From the NCBI RefSeq assembly GCF_016101585.1, contig NZ_JACFQG010000004.1, forward strand, positions 236,732-300,731: DNA of 64,000 bases, read 5' to 3'. Shown here piece after piece: positions 55,752 through 64,000 of the stretch. Position 1 is the stretch's first letter. Every line of letters starts with the position of its first letter. A model generated the notes under the pieces. The model saw nothing but the letters and a program-made list of their open reading frames with translations. It made no database searches and was not told the DNA's origin. The position numbers and the translations under genes were made by a program. This DNA is from Bifidobacterium polysaccharolyticum (GTDB lineage: Bacteria; Actinomycetota; Actinomycetes; Actinomycetales; Bifidobacteriaceae).

Positions 55752-58361
55752 ATGGGGCGCTTCCGACTGAAAGGACGGATACGTATGTCAGGTGGGAAGA
55801 AGAGCAGGCGCACGATGCTGGTGGCTGCCCTGACCGCAGGGGCGTTGGCCTTGGGATATCTGGCGCCAGCCGCGTTCGCCGAGGGCGGTGGTGGCGGTTC
55901 CGGCGAGGGCGGTGGCGGTTCCGGCGGGCAGGTTCCATCGCAGACCGCCGACGTGCATTGGATCTACAAGGATTCCTGGCCCGCCACTCTGGAGGGCATG
56001 AAGCAGGCGATACGTGATTCGGGCACCACCCTGTCTTCCGATTTGGAGGATGGGTCGAATCAGTTCGTGGATATGAATGCCATCCTTGCCGACGCGATCT
56101 CGGAGTGCAAGGCCTCATACACCGGGGAGGGTGACGCGGAATGCCGGATGGTCGCTGTCGGCTACGCGCGCCTCGGCAACGGCGTGTTCAGCGGTTCCTA
56201 TGTCAGTTCGAACGCGCGTCAGCGTTGGGAGTCCCAATGGGCCGCCGAAGGGCGCGGCACCTACCAGTACCAAGGCCAGTCGTACACGACCGGCACCACG
56301 TGGACCGATCGACTTGGCGTGCGTTCGGTGGATAGCCTGGTGCAGGATTCCATCAACGCCAATCCCGATGCCTCGTTCCGTGTGGTCGTGCTGGCCAAGA
56401 ACCAGCCGCCCGTCGATTATCCGTTGACCGTCACCACCTCGCACCGCCAGCAGACCGACATGCAGGTCGGCTCGACCACGCCGGTCGGCGACACCATCCA
56501 CGCGAACAACGGCGGCTCGTCGATCAAGGAGACCCTGCACGGCACCGCGATCGTGCACTACGATGGCGGCCCCTACACGCCGACGGGCAGCGTGAGCAAG
56601 CCGATCAGCTTCGCCAACAGCGGCGACACCGTGATCGACAACCTGGCCTCGCCGGGTGATTTCGGCATGGATTCCTGGGCCGAGGGCACATATTGGATCG
56701 ACATCCAAGTGCCCAGGCAGGGAAGCATGCAGGCGGCCGTGGACACCACGGACCGGGATCCGGCGGAGACCTGGAAGGTCAGCGCCGTGCCGCCGGCCGA
56801 TCCGGTCAAAAGCATCGAGGAAGGCGTCAGCGCCGACCAGATGACCAACCGCACCACCATCACGTATGGGACCGGCCGGGGCGGTTACGAGCTGAGTTTC
56901 AGGGACGTGATCGAACCCAACGGCGTCGATTACACGGTGGACGGCTTCACGCTCGTGGACGCCACCGACAACAATCGCGATGTCTCCAACGAGTTCGAGA
57001 TCGGTTGGGACCGCGCATCGAACACGGTCAGCGCGGTCCGTTCGGCCAACAAGGGCATGATGCCGTTCGACCACGAGTATGTGTTCGGCTTCGATGTGAC
57101 CGTCAGCCTGCCATCCGATTACCAGAACATCAGCGACCATGCGTGGGGCAAGTGGAACCAGCTGCCCGAGGCCGACGCGGGAGAACGCGAGTTCGACACC
57201 TGGCGTCCCAATCCCGACAAAAGCTGGATCATGCTCGACACTAATGGCAAGTGGCAGGCCGTGATCGACCCCGACCGCACCAACCAGACCGGCGGCGACG
57301 GCAAGGTGTTCCTCGACGGAGACCGCGTGGCCTCCGTGGTCAACGGCACCGTGCCGGCGAACCTGATCCAGGCCCCGCGGACGCTCACCTTGGTCGATGA
57401 TTGGACAGCCGCCGACTACCTGTTCGACGCCGATGAAGCGGCGAACGTCCGAGTGTACGAGGCGGACGCGGGCACCGATCGCGAAAGCAGCGTAAGCGAC
57501 ATCGCCAACCGTGGCCGTGACATCACCGACCAGTGGGACATCACAACCGATGGCACCGTGGTCACCGCCACAGCCAAGGCCTCCTACCTGACCGGACTGA
57601 AGGACTTGGAGAAGGCCAGGCAGATCACGATGCTCGTGCCCGGCCGCGCGAACTACGCCAACGGGGCCGGAGCGGGCCAGGTGCGCGATGACTTCGGCAT
57701 CGAAGCGGACGACGAGATCACGTTCTGCACCGCCGGCAAGAACGGCGCGGAGTTGACCAACGCCGGCTCGCAGACCATCAACACCCACACGGTCGAAACC
57801 AACGAGCCGAAGGTCTGCGGTTACGTGCCGTCCGTGGTCAAGGATGTGGTCGGGGAATCCTCCCAAGGCGGCGCCCAGGACAGCGTGGACGGCAAGATCG
57901 TCTTCCCCGGCCAGCGTCTCGAATACCGTCTGGAAACCCAGCCGCACCTGCCCGACAGTCTCGCCTACACTATCGTCGAGGTGGCGGTCACCGACACGTA
58001 TGACGAGCACTTCCAGCCGGACAAGCAGACCCTGGAGGTCACCGACCTGACCACCGGCAAGTTCATCCCCAAGAGCCAGTACCGCAGCGAGTGGAACGAC
58101 GCGAACCATGCCGTGCGTCTCGTGTTCGCCGACGACTATGTGCGGGCGAACTGGCTGGCGGGCACGAATCCCAGAATCATCATCAGATTCGAGGGCGTCG
58201 TGGCCGAGGATGCCCCGGCCGACACCGTGGTTGACAACCAGTGGGCGTTGACCTTGAACAACTCGGTCACACCAAGCAACAAGGTATGGAACGATCCGCC
58301 CGACTTCCAGCCGGGCAAGATGGCGCCTGCCGTCGAGCAGGCCGTCATATCGCCGCAGTAG
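55752..58361 (+). pseudogene. Secreted adhesin with isopeptide domain, 3'-truncated
   Basis: 869 residues from the ATG at 55752 (GGGAGG 8 nt upstream; an ATG at 55785 is also possible). Signal peptide to about residue 43 (AAFA), then a Gly/Ser linker and a long beta-rich body. Residues from about 695 (SVVKDVVGESSQGG) to 850 (LTLNNSVTPSNKVWNDPP) resemble an antigen I/II-type isopeptide domain, with Lys 697 as the candidate cross-link. There is no LPXTG, wall-spanning region or C-terminal hydrophobic helix. The stop TAG uses bases of the fused xylB, so the anchor has been lost; the product would be released. Likely an aggregation or attachment protein of the element. Confidence 0.75.
58358..58361. 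other. Deletion junction between adhesin and xylB
   Basis: Codons for TGAY of the xylulokinase end at 58358 on the minus strand, and the adhesin stop on the plus strand occupies 58359-58361. Both open frames run across the point in opposite directions, and both genes lack their 3' part. Confidence 0.7.
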
Positions 58362-58885
58362 GCACCGGTCAGCCACCAAATCAGATAATCCTTGGCATCG
58401 ATTAGCACGTGGCGAACCTGCGCATACCGGTCGGGCTGATGCCTGGACATCCACATCAGCTTGGCTATAGGCAGGGACCCATCGCACGGATTCCCCACTC
58501 GGGCGCGGAAGGAATCAGCCCCATACATTTCCGTCAGCTCAGCAGACTCTTCTTCGGCCCTGCCGTCCGCGTACAGGATCGCCGGCCCGACAGGCTGCCC
58601 CAGCGCATCCAAGGCGATCAGGTCCTGCATCTGTCCGCTCATGATGATGCCGGTGACCTGGTCGCTCTTGAAATGCTCAAGAATCTTCCCAGCTTTAGCC
58701 AAAAGGTCACGGGACACCTCGATGAAGGCCTGCAGCCAATCCTCGGGATTCTGCTCGACACGTCCGTCAGTTGTGTCAATGGGTAGAAGACCGCTGGACG
58801 CGCACACCCTGGCAGAGCCCTGGTCATCCACAAGAACGGCCTTGACCTGCGTGGTGCCCACGTCGAATGCGGCTGTATAGGTCAT
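58358..58885 (-). pseudogene. xylB: Xylulokinase, N-terminal third only
   Basis: 176 residues of about 500: FDVGTTQVKAVLVDDQG (phosphate-binding loop), NPEDWLQAF, IIMSGQMQDLIALDALGQPV, ILYADGRA and VLIDAKDYLIWWLTGAY, all of FGGY kinases. The frame then continues for 74 codons antisense to the adhesin, to 58136, without family sequence. The catalytic Asp and second domain are missing, so it cannot be active. AGGA precedes the ATG at 58885. Confidence 0.88.
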
Positions 58886-58951
58886 ACCGGTAATCCTAAG
58901 CCCTTCCAACCATTGGGATGCCGACATGATCCCGTATGTGGACCGGCGCAG

Positions 58952-59338
58952 TTACCTTTGGGATCCCGACCAGTCCACCACTGCTTCGACATTGTTCCCG
59001 TCCGGATCCAAGACGAAAGCCGAATAATATTTGGGATGATAATCACGCAGCCCGGGGGCACCATTGTCACGGCCCCCGGCAGCGAGCGCCTCCCTGTAAA
59101 AGGCATTTACCGTTACGGCATCAGCGGCCCTGAAGGCTATGTGCGTCACCGGTGAACCGGTCCCGTCCTCGCCTGGTGTCAGATAGAAGTCTGAGTGGGC
59201 TCCATCATCCTCAGCACCGAACCCAATGGTGGGCTCATGGTGGGCCTTGGCCACATACCCCAAAGGTGCCAGGGCTTTGCTATAGAAATCGATGGAAGCC
59301 CGGATATCCCGAACCTTCAGCGTCAGATGATCAATCAT
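58952..59338 (-). CDS. VOC-family (glyoxalase/dioxygenase-like) protein
   Basis: 128 residues: IDHLTLKVRDIRASIDFYSKAL, SPVTHIAFRAADAVTVNAFY and SAFVLDPDGNNVEAVVD give the paired beta-alpha-beta-beta-beta units and metal ligands (His 3, His in THIAF, Glu near the end). Typical uses: lactoylglutathione lyase-like enzymes or antibiotic-binding proteins; the substrate is unknown. Start at 59338 by family fit; the ribosome site is weak. Confidence 0.83.
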   Translation of the reverse strand: MIDHLTLKVRDIRASIDFYSKALAPLGYVAKAHHEPTIGFGAEDDGAHSDFYLTPGEDGTGSPVTHIAFRAADAVTVNAFYREALAAGGRDNGAPGLRDYHPKYYSAFVLDPDGNNVEAVVDWSGSQR

Positions 59339-59450
59339 GTCCGTAATTCTAAGTGAATCATCAACCAATAAGGGCAGACCGCCCAGAATGACCTTTCCTC
59401 TGTGCAGCTCAATGCCGAGGATCACCAAACACAATTCTCAAGGCTACGGT

Positions 59451-61472
59451 TCAGATGTACTGGCCGCCGGGAAGGTGCATGAAGTCCTCCACCTTGTTCC
59501 ATTTGACCGGGTATCCTGCTCCGTGGGCGCAGAAGACCGAGTCGGGAGTGTTCTCCAGGTCGGACTCGGGATCGTACCCGATGGAATCCACAAGAGCATC
59601 CTGGTCCTGGCAGGGACGATACCCGTTGAAGAAACAGGTCAGATGTCCGCGGCCATGGGTGTAGGTGCTGACCTGGATGGCATAATCACGCATCTGAGAT
59701 ACTGGCGCATCCCCTTCCAATTCGACAGTATCCCCGTCTGCCTGCGGTTCCGAGAAGCTGCCCTTCATCCGGTAGATGTCCGACATGGCCCTGCCCAAAT
59801 TCTTCTGAGGAACAGTGAGTCTGAAATGGTACCAGGGCTCCAGAAGTATATTGTGCGCTTTCATCAGCCCCTGCCGGACGGCCCGGTAGGTGGCCTGGCG
59901 GAAGTCCCCGCCCTCGGTGTGCTTGATATGGCCGCGGCCATCCAATAGGGTGATGCGCATATCGGTGATGGGCGAACCCGTCAGAACTCCCAAATGCTCC
60001 TTCTCCGCAAGGTGGGTCATGATGAGCCGCTGCCAGTTCCCGTCCAGGCGATCGAGACTGCAGGTCGACGCAAAACTGAGACCGCTACCCGGCTCTGCAG
60101 GTTCCAGGAGCAGATGGACTTCGGCGTAATGGCGGAGGGGCTCGAAATGTCCAACGCCTTCGACGGGGGCCGCGATAGTCTCCCTATAGAGGATTCCGCC
60201 CTGGCTGAAGGAGACCTGCATGCCGAACCGTCGCTCCAACTCCTCCTGAATCACCTCCAACTGAACCTGGCCCATGATACGCAGGTGAATCTCCTGGAGC
60301 TGTTCCTGCCAGGCCACATGCAGGAGGGGATCCTCATCCTCCAAGATGCGCAAGGCGCTCAACAAGTGGTGCGGGTCCACCCCTTCGGCCTCCACTGCAT
60401 AGGACAGCACCGGCTCCAGCACAGGAGTCAGATCCTTCCGCTCGCACCCAAGCCCCTGCCCCGGACGTGTCAGGTCAAGGCCGGTTGCCGCCACGATGCT
60501 TCCGGCCTGGGCGCAATCCGTCAACCTATAGGAGTCTCCCGAATAGACACGAAGCTGATCAACCGTCTCCCTGGTCTCAACGCGTCCGTTCTTCCCTATA
60601 TCTCCGGCTGTCCTGTACGCCTCCGCAACAGAACCCGATTCTTTGCTGGCTTCATCTCCATGACGGAGCTCGGTGGCCAAAGAGGATTTGACCGGCAGCC
60701 CGCCACCGGTCACCTTGAGCCAGGTCAATCTGGCACCCTTGTCATCATGCGATACCTTAAACACCCTTGCACCGAACTGTTTGCCGTAGGCAGGCGAAAG
60801 GGTGTACCGCTCCAGCCCCTCCAGAAGCGCGTCGATTCCGTCCAAGCGCAGGGCAGACCCAAGGAAACAGGGGAAGAGGCGGCGGTCGGCAACCAGTCTC
60901 GCCAGACTTTCATCCGATATGCCCTCGGTCTTGAGATACTCCTCCATCACATTCCCGTCGAGCAGGGCCACATCCTCCATATCGCCATGCCCAAGTCCAC
61001 GGCTCAAATCGAAGCAGTCCGGAGACCAGCGTTGCTTGCAGCTTTCAAGAATGCGAGTGGCATCAGCACCAGGGGCATCCAACTTGTTAATGAAGATGAA
61101 GGTGGGTACCCCGTAGCGTGCCAGAAGTCGCCAAAGCGTATCGACATACCCCTCTAATCCGGCTGTGGCATCGACGACCAGAAGAGCATAATCCAAGACT
61201 GAGAGCACCCGCTCCATCTCGGCCGAGAAATCCACATGGCCAGGTGTGTCGATGAGGGTCAGATCGACATCGCGATAGGTCAACCGGGCCGGCTTGGAGA
61301 AGATGGTTATGCCACGTTGACGCTCCAGATCGTTGGTATCCAGGTAGGCATCGCCATGGTCCACCCTGCCCAGACGGCGAATTCGTCCGCCCCGATAGAG
61401 CATGGCTTCCGAGAGCGTGGTCTTGCCGGCATCGACATGGGCCAGCATTCCCACCACTATTCTCTTGACCAT
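59451..61472 (-). CDS. TetM-like ribosomal-protection GTPase
   Basis: A translational GTPase of 673 residues in the TetM/TetW/EF-G-like group. G1 AHVDAGKT (11-18), RGIT (53-56), G3 DTPGHVD (75-81), G4 NKLD (129-132). Domain II and the C-terminal EF-G-like domains follow. TetM-type proteins remove tetracycline from the ribosome. This one is diverged from the acquired classes by eye, and no mobile genes adjoin it, so it may be a native factor rather than a resistance gene. GGGAGG lies 7 nt before the ATG. Confidence 0.85.
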   Translation of the reverse strand: MVKRIVVGMLAHVDAGKTTLSEAMLYRGGRIRRLGRVDHGDAYLDTNDLERQRGITIFSKPARLTYRDVDLTLIDTPGHVDFSAEMERVLSVLDYALLVVDATAGLEGYVDTLWRLLARYGVPTFIFINKLDAPGADATRILESCKQRWSPDCFDLSRGLGHGDMEDVALLDGNVMEEYLKTEGISDESLARLVADRRLFPCFLGSALRLDGIDALLEGLERYTLSPAYGKQFGARVFKVSHDDKGARLTWLKVTGGGLPVKSSLATELRHGDEASKESGSVAEAYRTAGDIGKNGRVETRETVDQLRVYSGDSYRLTDCAQAGSIVAATGLDLTRPGQGLGCERKDLTPVLEPVLSYAVEAEGVDPHHLLSALRILEDEDPLLHVAWQEQLQEIHLRIMGQVQLEVIQEELERRFGMQVSFSQGGILYRETIAAPVEGVGHFEPLRHYAEVHLLLEPAEPGSGLSFASTCSLDRLDGNWQRLIMTHLAEKEHLGVLTGSPITDMRITLLDGRGHIKHTEGGDFRQATYRAVRQGLMKAHNILLEPWYHFRLTVPQKNLGRAMSDIYRMKGSFSEPQADGDTVELEGDAPVSQMRDYAIQVSTYTHGRGHLTCFFNGYRPCQDQDALVDSIGYDPESDLENTPDSVFCAHGAGYPVKWNKVEDFMHLPGGQYI

Positions 61473-61514
61473 CGGGGGCCTCCCTCGCTCTTCATGTTTA
61501 TGCGCACTCTATGG

Positions 61515-62327
61515 TCAGTCTGCCGAAACCTGATAGGTCAGGTCGTGGATGACCCGTCCGGCCTTGATCCCCTTACGCTCGAAATTGGTCACGATTCTGC
61601 CGTCGAACCGCTCCGACTCCATGAACACGGCATGAGGCAGGGATTTGGCCTGATCAGCCGTCCCCTTGCCGACATGTTGGGTGGGCAGACTGACTCGTAG
61701 ATTGCCCAGGTTTTTGAATCTCGGATTCTTATCCATCACCTCATGCACATGCAGGGCGTAATCCTCGATGTCGGTTGCAATTCGCCAGATGCCGCCAGGC
61801 ACCAAGCACCTCGCCAGATCTTCAGCCAGAGCCGGCTGGACCAGACGACGCTTGTGGTGCTTCATCTTGGGCCAGGGGTCGGGGAAGAAGGTCCAGACTT
61901 CCTTGATCAGCCCAGGATCCATCCGGGCCAGAAGGTCCGGGGCGTTGACCTGGGCAAGCCGCAAATTATCCAGGTCGGATTTACCGGCCATCAGCATGGT
62001 ATGGGCCAACCCTGGCTGATAGACCTCCAGGGCCAGGTAGTTCCTATCGGGGTGCTCCCGGGCGCTGGCGACGACGTTCTCCCCCTGGCCGGATCCGATC
62101 TCGACGATCAGCGGCGCCTCCCGTCCCCAGACCGACCCGATCATTGCTGCATCACAACGCAGGTCCTCGGCAACTGTCAACGAGCCCTCAGCCTGGCCCA
62201 AATCGAGCAGGTATCTGGTGGAATACCGAGCCCAAGCCCTCGCCAGCCGGTCGTTCAGCTTCTCGGACCGCCTCACATAGGAGACGATGGACCTCATGGG
62301 GGCCTTGCTCTGTCTTTCTGCACTCAT
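61515..62327 (-). CDS. trmB: tRNA (guanine-N7-)-methyltransferase
   Basis: Makes m7G46 in the tRNA variable loop, using S-adenosylmethionine. 270 residues: [12 protein letters not shown] (SAM loop), VNAPDLL, and the signature [16 protein letters not shown]. Residues 1-70 are a longer N-terminus than in E. coli. ATG at 62327 is preferred over GTG at 62330. Divergent from galE. Confidence 0.93.
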   Translation of the reverse strand: MSAERQSKAPMRSIVSYVRRSEKLNDRLARAWARYSTRYLLDLGQAEGSLTVAEDLRCDAAMIGSVWGREAPLIVEIGSGQGENVVASAREHPDRNYLALEVYQPGLAHTMLMAGKSDLDNLRLAQVNAPDLLARMDPGLIKEVWTFFPDPWPKMKHHKRRLVQPALAEDLARCLVPGGIWRIATDIEDYALHVHEVMDKNPRFKNLGNLRVSLPTQHVGKGTADQAKSLPHAVFMESERFDGRIVTNFERKGIKAGRVIHDLTYQVSAD

Positions 62328-62362
62328 CACAGCTCATATATATCCTAGAAAGCGGATACAAG

Positions 62363-62396
62363 CGGGCACAACAGTCACATGTGCCCGTGATATACT
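62363..62396 (+). promoter_or_regulatory. galE promoter with operator-like inverted repeat
   Basis: CGGGCACA (62363-62370) and TGTGCCCG (62380-62387) around 9 nt, followed by a -10-like TATACT at 62391-62396. The repeat lies across the expected -35 place, which suits a repressor or an activator of a sugar gene. Confidence 0.55.
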
Positions 62397-62476
62397 CAAT
62401 CTAGAACAAAAAACAACAAAAGATTGCAAAACCGAACAAGCTCTTACGTCCGGTTTTCGACAGGAAAGGCATGTAA

Positions 62477-63487
62477 ATGTCAGTTTTGGTTACAGGCGGC
62501 TGCGGATACATCGGCGCCCATGTGGTCCACGCCCTGCAAGAGGCCGGCAAGGAGGTCGTCGTGGTCGATGACCTCAGCTATGGCAAACCCGACCGGATCG
62601 GCAAGGCCCGTCTCTACGGCGCTGATGTGGCCGCTCCTGGTGCCGACGAACGTCTGGCTGAGATCATCGAGGAGAACAAGGTCGACTCGGTCATCCACTT
62701 CGCCGCCCGCAAGCAGGTGGGCGAGTCCGTGGAGAAGCCCATCTGGTACTACCGGCAGAACCTGAACGGCATGATCAACGTCCTGTCCGCAATGGCAAAG
62801 ACCGATGCCAAGAAGCTGGTCTTCTCCAGCTCAGCCGCGACTTACGGCGAGCCTCCGGTCGACGTGGTCCCCGAGGATGTGCAGCCCATGGTCCCCATCA
62901 ACCCCTACGGCCAGACCAAGTTGGTCGGCGAGTGGATGGCCCGGGCCTGCGAGCAGCCTTACGGCATCCGCTTCTGCGCCCTGCGCTACTTCAACGTGGC
63001 CGGCTGCGGACCGGTCAGCCTGGAGGACCCGGCTGTCCTCAACCTGATTCCCATGCTCTTCGACAGGCTGCGGCAGGGCAAGGCACCCGCCATCTTCGGC
63101 GACGACTACCCCACCCCCGACGGCACCTGCGTGCGCGACTACATCCACGTCTCCGATCTGGCCGATGCCCACATCGCCGCCCTGGACTACCTGGACCGCG
63201 ACCAGCGCCGCTACGACGCCTTCAACGTGGGCACCGGCCAGGGCACATCCGTTCGCCAAATCGTGGACGAAGTCAGGAAAGTGACGGGTCTGCCCTTCAC
63301 CGAGGCCATCAAGCCCCGCCGTGCCGGCGACCCGCCGCACCTGATCGGCGACCCCACCCGGATCAACACCGAGATGGGATGGCATGCCAAGTACGGCGTC
63401 GAAGAGATCGTCGAATCGGCCTGGAAGGCCTGGCAGGCCAACCCTGCCCACCACATCGACACCGATGGCTGGCAGCAGCAGGACTAG
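62477..63487 (+). CDS. galE: UDP-glucose 4-epimerase
   Basis: Interconverts UDP-glucose and UDP-galactose for the Leloir route and envelope glycans. 336 residues: NAD loop GGCGYIGAH (7-15), SSSAATYGEP with the catalytic Ser/Thr, and Tyr 144/Lys 148 in NPYGQTK; then HVSDLADAH and GTGQGTSVRQI. GGAAAGG precedes the ATG by 8 nt. In bifidobacteria GalE also supports the galacto-N-biose pathway. It is monocistronic. Confidence 0.95.
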   Translation: MSVLVTGGCGYIGAHVVHALQEAGKEVVVVDDLSYGKPDRIGKARLYGADVAAPGADERLAEIIEENKVDSVIHFAARKQVGESVEKPIWYYRQNLNGMINVLSAMAKTDAKKLVFSSSAATYGEPPVDVVPEDVQPMVPINPYGQTKLVGEWMARACEQPYGIRFCALRYFNVAGCGPVSLEDPAVLNLIPMLFDRLRQGKAPAIFGDDYPTPDGTCVRDYIHVSDLADAHIAALDYLDRDQRRYDAFNVGTGQGTSVRQIVDEVRKVTGLPFTEAIKPRRAGDPPHLIGDPTRINTEMGWHAKYGVEEIVESAWKAWQANPAHHIDTDGWQQQD

Positions 63488-63559
63488 GCAGCGACGCGCC
63501 GGGGCTTGCATTCCCCCGGCGCTCATGTAAACTTTCCTCTTGGCTGTTCAAGCAGCCTC

Positions 63560-63633
63560 GGCTCCGTAGCTCAGTTGGTTAGAGCGCCGCCCTGTCACGG
63601 CGGAGGTCACCGGTTCAAGTCCGGCCGGAGTCG
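63560..63633 (+). tRNA. tRNA-Asp (anticodon GTC)
   Basis: Acceptor GGCTCCG/CGGAGTC, anticodon stem CCGCC/GGCGG with loop CTGTCAC, T-arm ACCGG/CCGGC with one closing mismatch. CCA not encoded. Confidence 0.94.
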
Positions 63634-63680
63634 CTGGGAACGGTCTGACCCGGTTTTTCCGGGTCTTTTCGACTGTTCAT

Positions 63681-63756
63681 GGCTCTGTAGCTCAGTTGGT
63701 AGAGCGAGCGACTGAAAATCGCTAGGTCAACGGTTCGATCCCGCTCGGAGCCACCA
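63681..63756 (+). tRNA. tRNA-Phe (anticodon GAA)
   Basis: Acceptor GGCTCTG/CGGAGCC, anticodon stem AGCGA/TCGCT with loop CTGAAAA. CCA is encoded at 63754-63756. The T-stem AACGG/CCGCT has an A-C mismatch at its second pair. 47 nt after tRNA-Asp and probably co-transcribed. Confidence 0.94.
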
Positions 63757-63760
63757 GCCA

Positions 63761-63810
63761 TTAAGCCCCTGAGATTCTTAAGGAATCTAGGGGCTTAATT
63801 GATATTTCAT
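63761..63810 (+). terminator. Terminator of the tRNA operon
   Basis: TTAAGCCCCT (63761-63770) with AGGGGCTTAA (63789-63798), extended by AGATTC/GAATCT, then TTGATATTT. Confidence 0.88.
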
Positions 63811-64000
63811 GGGCTATAGGAACTAAACGCGTTGTTTATGTTGGGGGTTTGGCCTTGTGGCTGTAAGCGTGTTGGGTGGTTGTTAATAGGTCGGGTTGTT
63901 AATAGGGGTCTTGCAGGGGTGCCCGTTCCTGTTCGATTGGGGAATGAGAACCAGATCGAAGAGGGCCAGGCATTGCCCCATATGCCATGGGCGGATGCGC
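63811..64000. other. Region after the tRNA terminator, no gene seen
   Basis: 190 bases with a 13-bp tandem repeat, GGTTGTTAATAGG, at 63878-63890 and 63894-63906. No coding frame with a ribosome site is visible before the window ends. Confidence 0.5.

Larger units (their letters stand above)
47859..58358. mobile_element. Integrated plasmid/ICE-like island, right end deleted
   Basis: About 10.5 kb between tRNA-Glu and a truncated xylB. It has element functions (HTH regulator, replication initiator with internal repeats, WhiB-like protein, ParA, ribbon-helix-helix protein) and cargo (secreted protein with MacAB-like export, adhesin). The left part, up to about 51500, is clearly richer in G+C than its flanks. 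I see no integrase, relaxase or second copy of the tRNA-Glu 3' end. The right boundary is a fusion of two 3'-truncated genes. Inference: an element that entered at tRNA-Glu and later lost its right arm with part of the flanking chromosome. Confidence 0.75.

Noticed and set aside
56115..58487. 790-codon open frame opposite the adhesin
   Set aside because: It runs across the deletion junction and two genes; composition is that of an antisense shadow.
47859..58900. Second copy of the tRNA-Glu 3' end (attR)
   Set aside because: I read through the island and its right flank and found no copy of the T-arm and acceptor sequence.

Overview
The window reads as Bifidobacterium chromosome (Actinobacteria, high GC). 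The evidence is gene order as much as similarity: rpmE-prfA-prmC-tsaC-wecA-like, dacB-tilS-hpt-ftsH-folBK-DUF3180, guaB-orn, an acetoin reductase, a bacterial-type ProS, and FemAB and glycan genes typical of this family. An insect-gut lineage is possible but is only a guess. Most protein genes start with clear AGGAGG-type sites and form short, overlapping operons.

Layout. 1-9340: partial citrate synthase, methionine aminopeptidase, HdeD-like membrane protein, M13 peptidase, an SSB paralogue, a poorly coding stretch of about 0.9 kb, exonuclease III and ProS. 9823-12886: an orphan ABC exporter operon. 13152-15816: GNAT acetyltransferase, PIF1/RecD-like helicase, oligoribonuclease. 16011-21908: guaB, then the rpmE-prfA-prmC-tsaC-wecA block. 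22117-26736: acetoin reductase, then a permease plus C-S lyase operon facing a PAS/HTH regulator. 26737-27836: a decayed intergenic stretch and tRNA-Met. 27907-30250: peptide-binding lipoprotein and a lone YkoE-type S component. 30553-33183: EttA and TesB. 33301-42862: the folate/FtsH/Hpt/TilS/DacB block and a second ABC transporter. 42918-47682: envelope genes (two glycosyltransferases, AI-2E transporter, FemAB).

47787-58361 is a genomic island next to tRNA-Glu. From the tRNA outwards it holds a HTH regulator whose last codons lie antisense in the tRNA; a rightward operon of two tiny proteins, a replication initiator with internal iteron-like repeats, a WhiB-like protein, ParA and a ribbon-helix-helix protein; a cargo operon of a small secreted protein, a MacA-like lipoprotein, a MacB-type ATPase and permease, and a second lipoprotein; and a large secreted adhesin. 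I see no integrase. The right edge is a scar where the adhesin (+) and a xylulokinase gene (-) meet tail to tail, both missing their 3' ends. It looks like an integrated plasmid or ICE that lost its right arm and is now fixed.

58885-64000: the xylB fragment, a VOC protein, a TetM-like ribosomal-protection GTPase, trmB, galE, and tRNA-Asp and tRNA-Phe.

The best candidates for something undescribed are the secreted-protein/MacAB cargo operon, the replication origin that appears to lie inside the initiator gene, and the catalytically degenerate FolB-FolK fusion.
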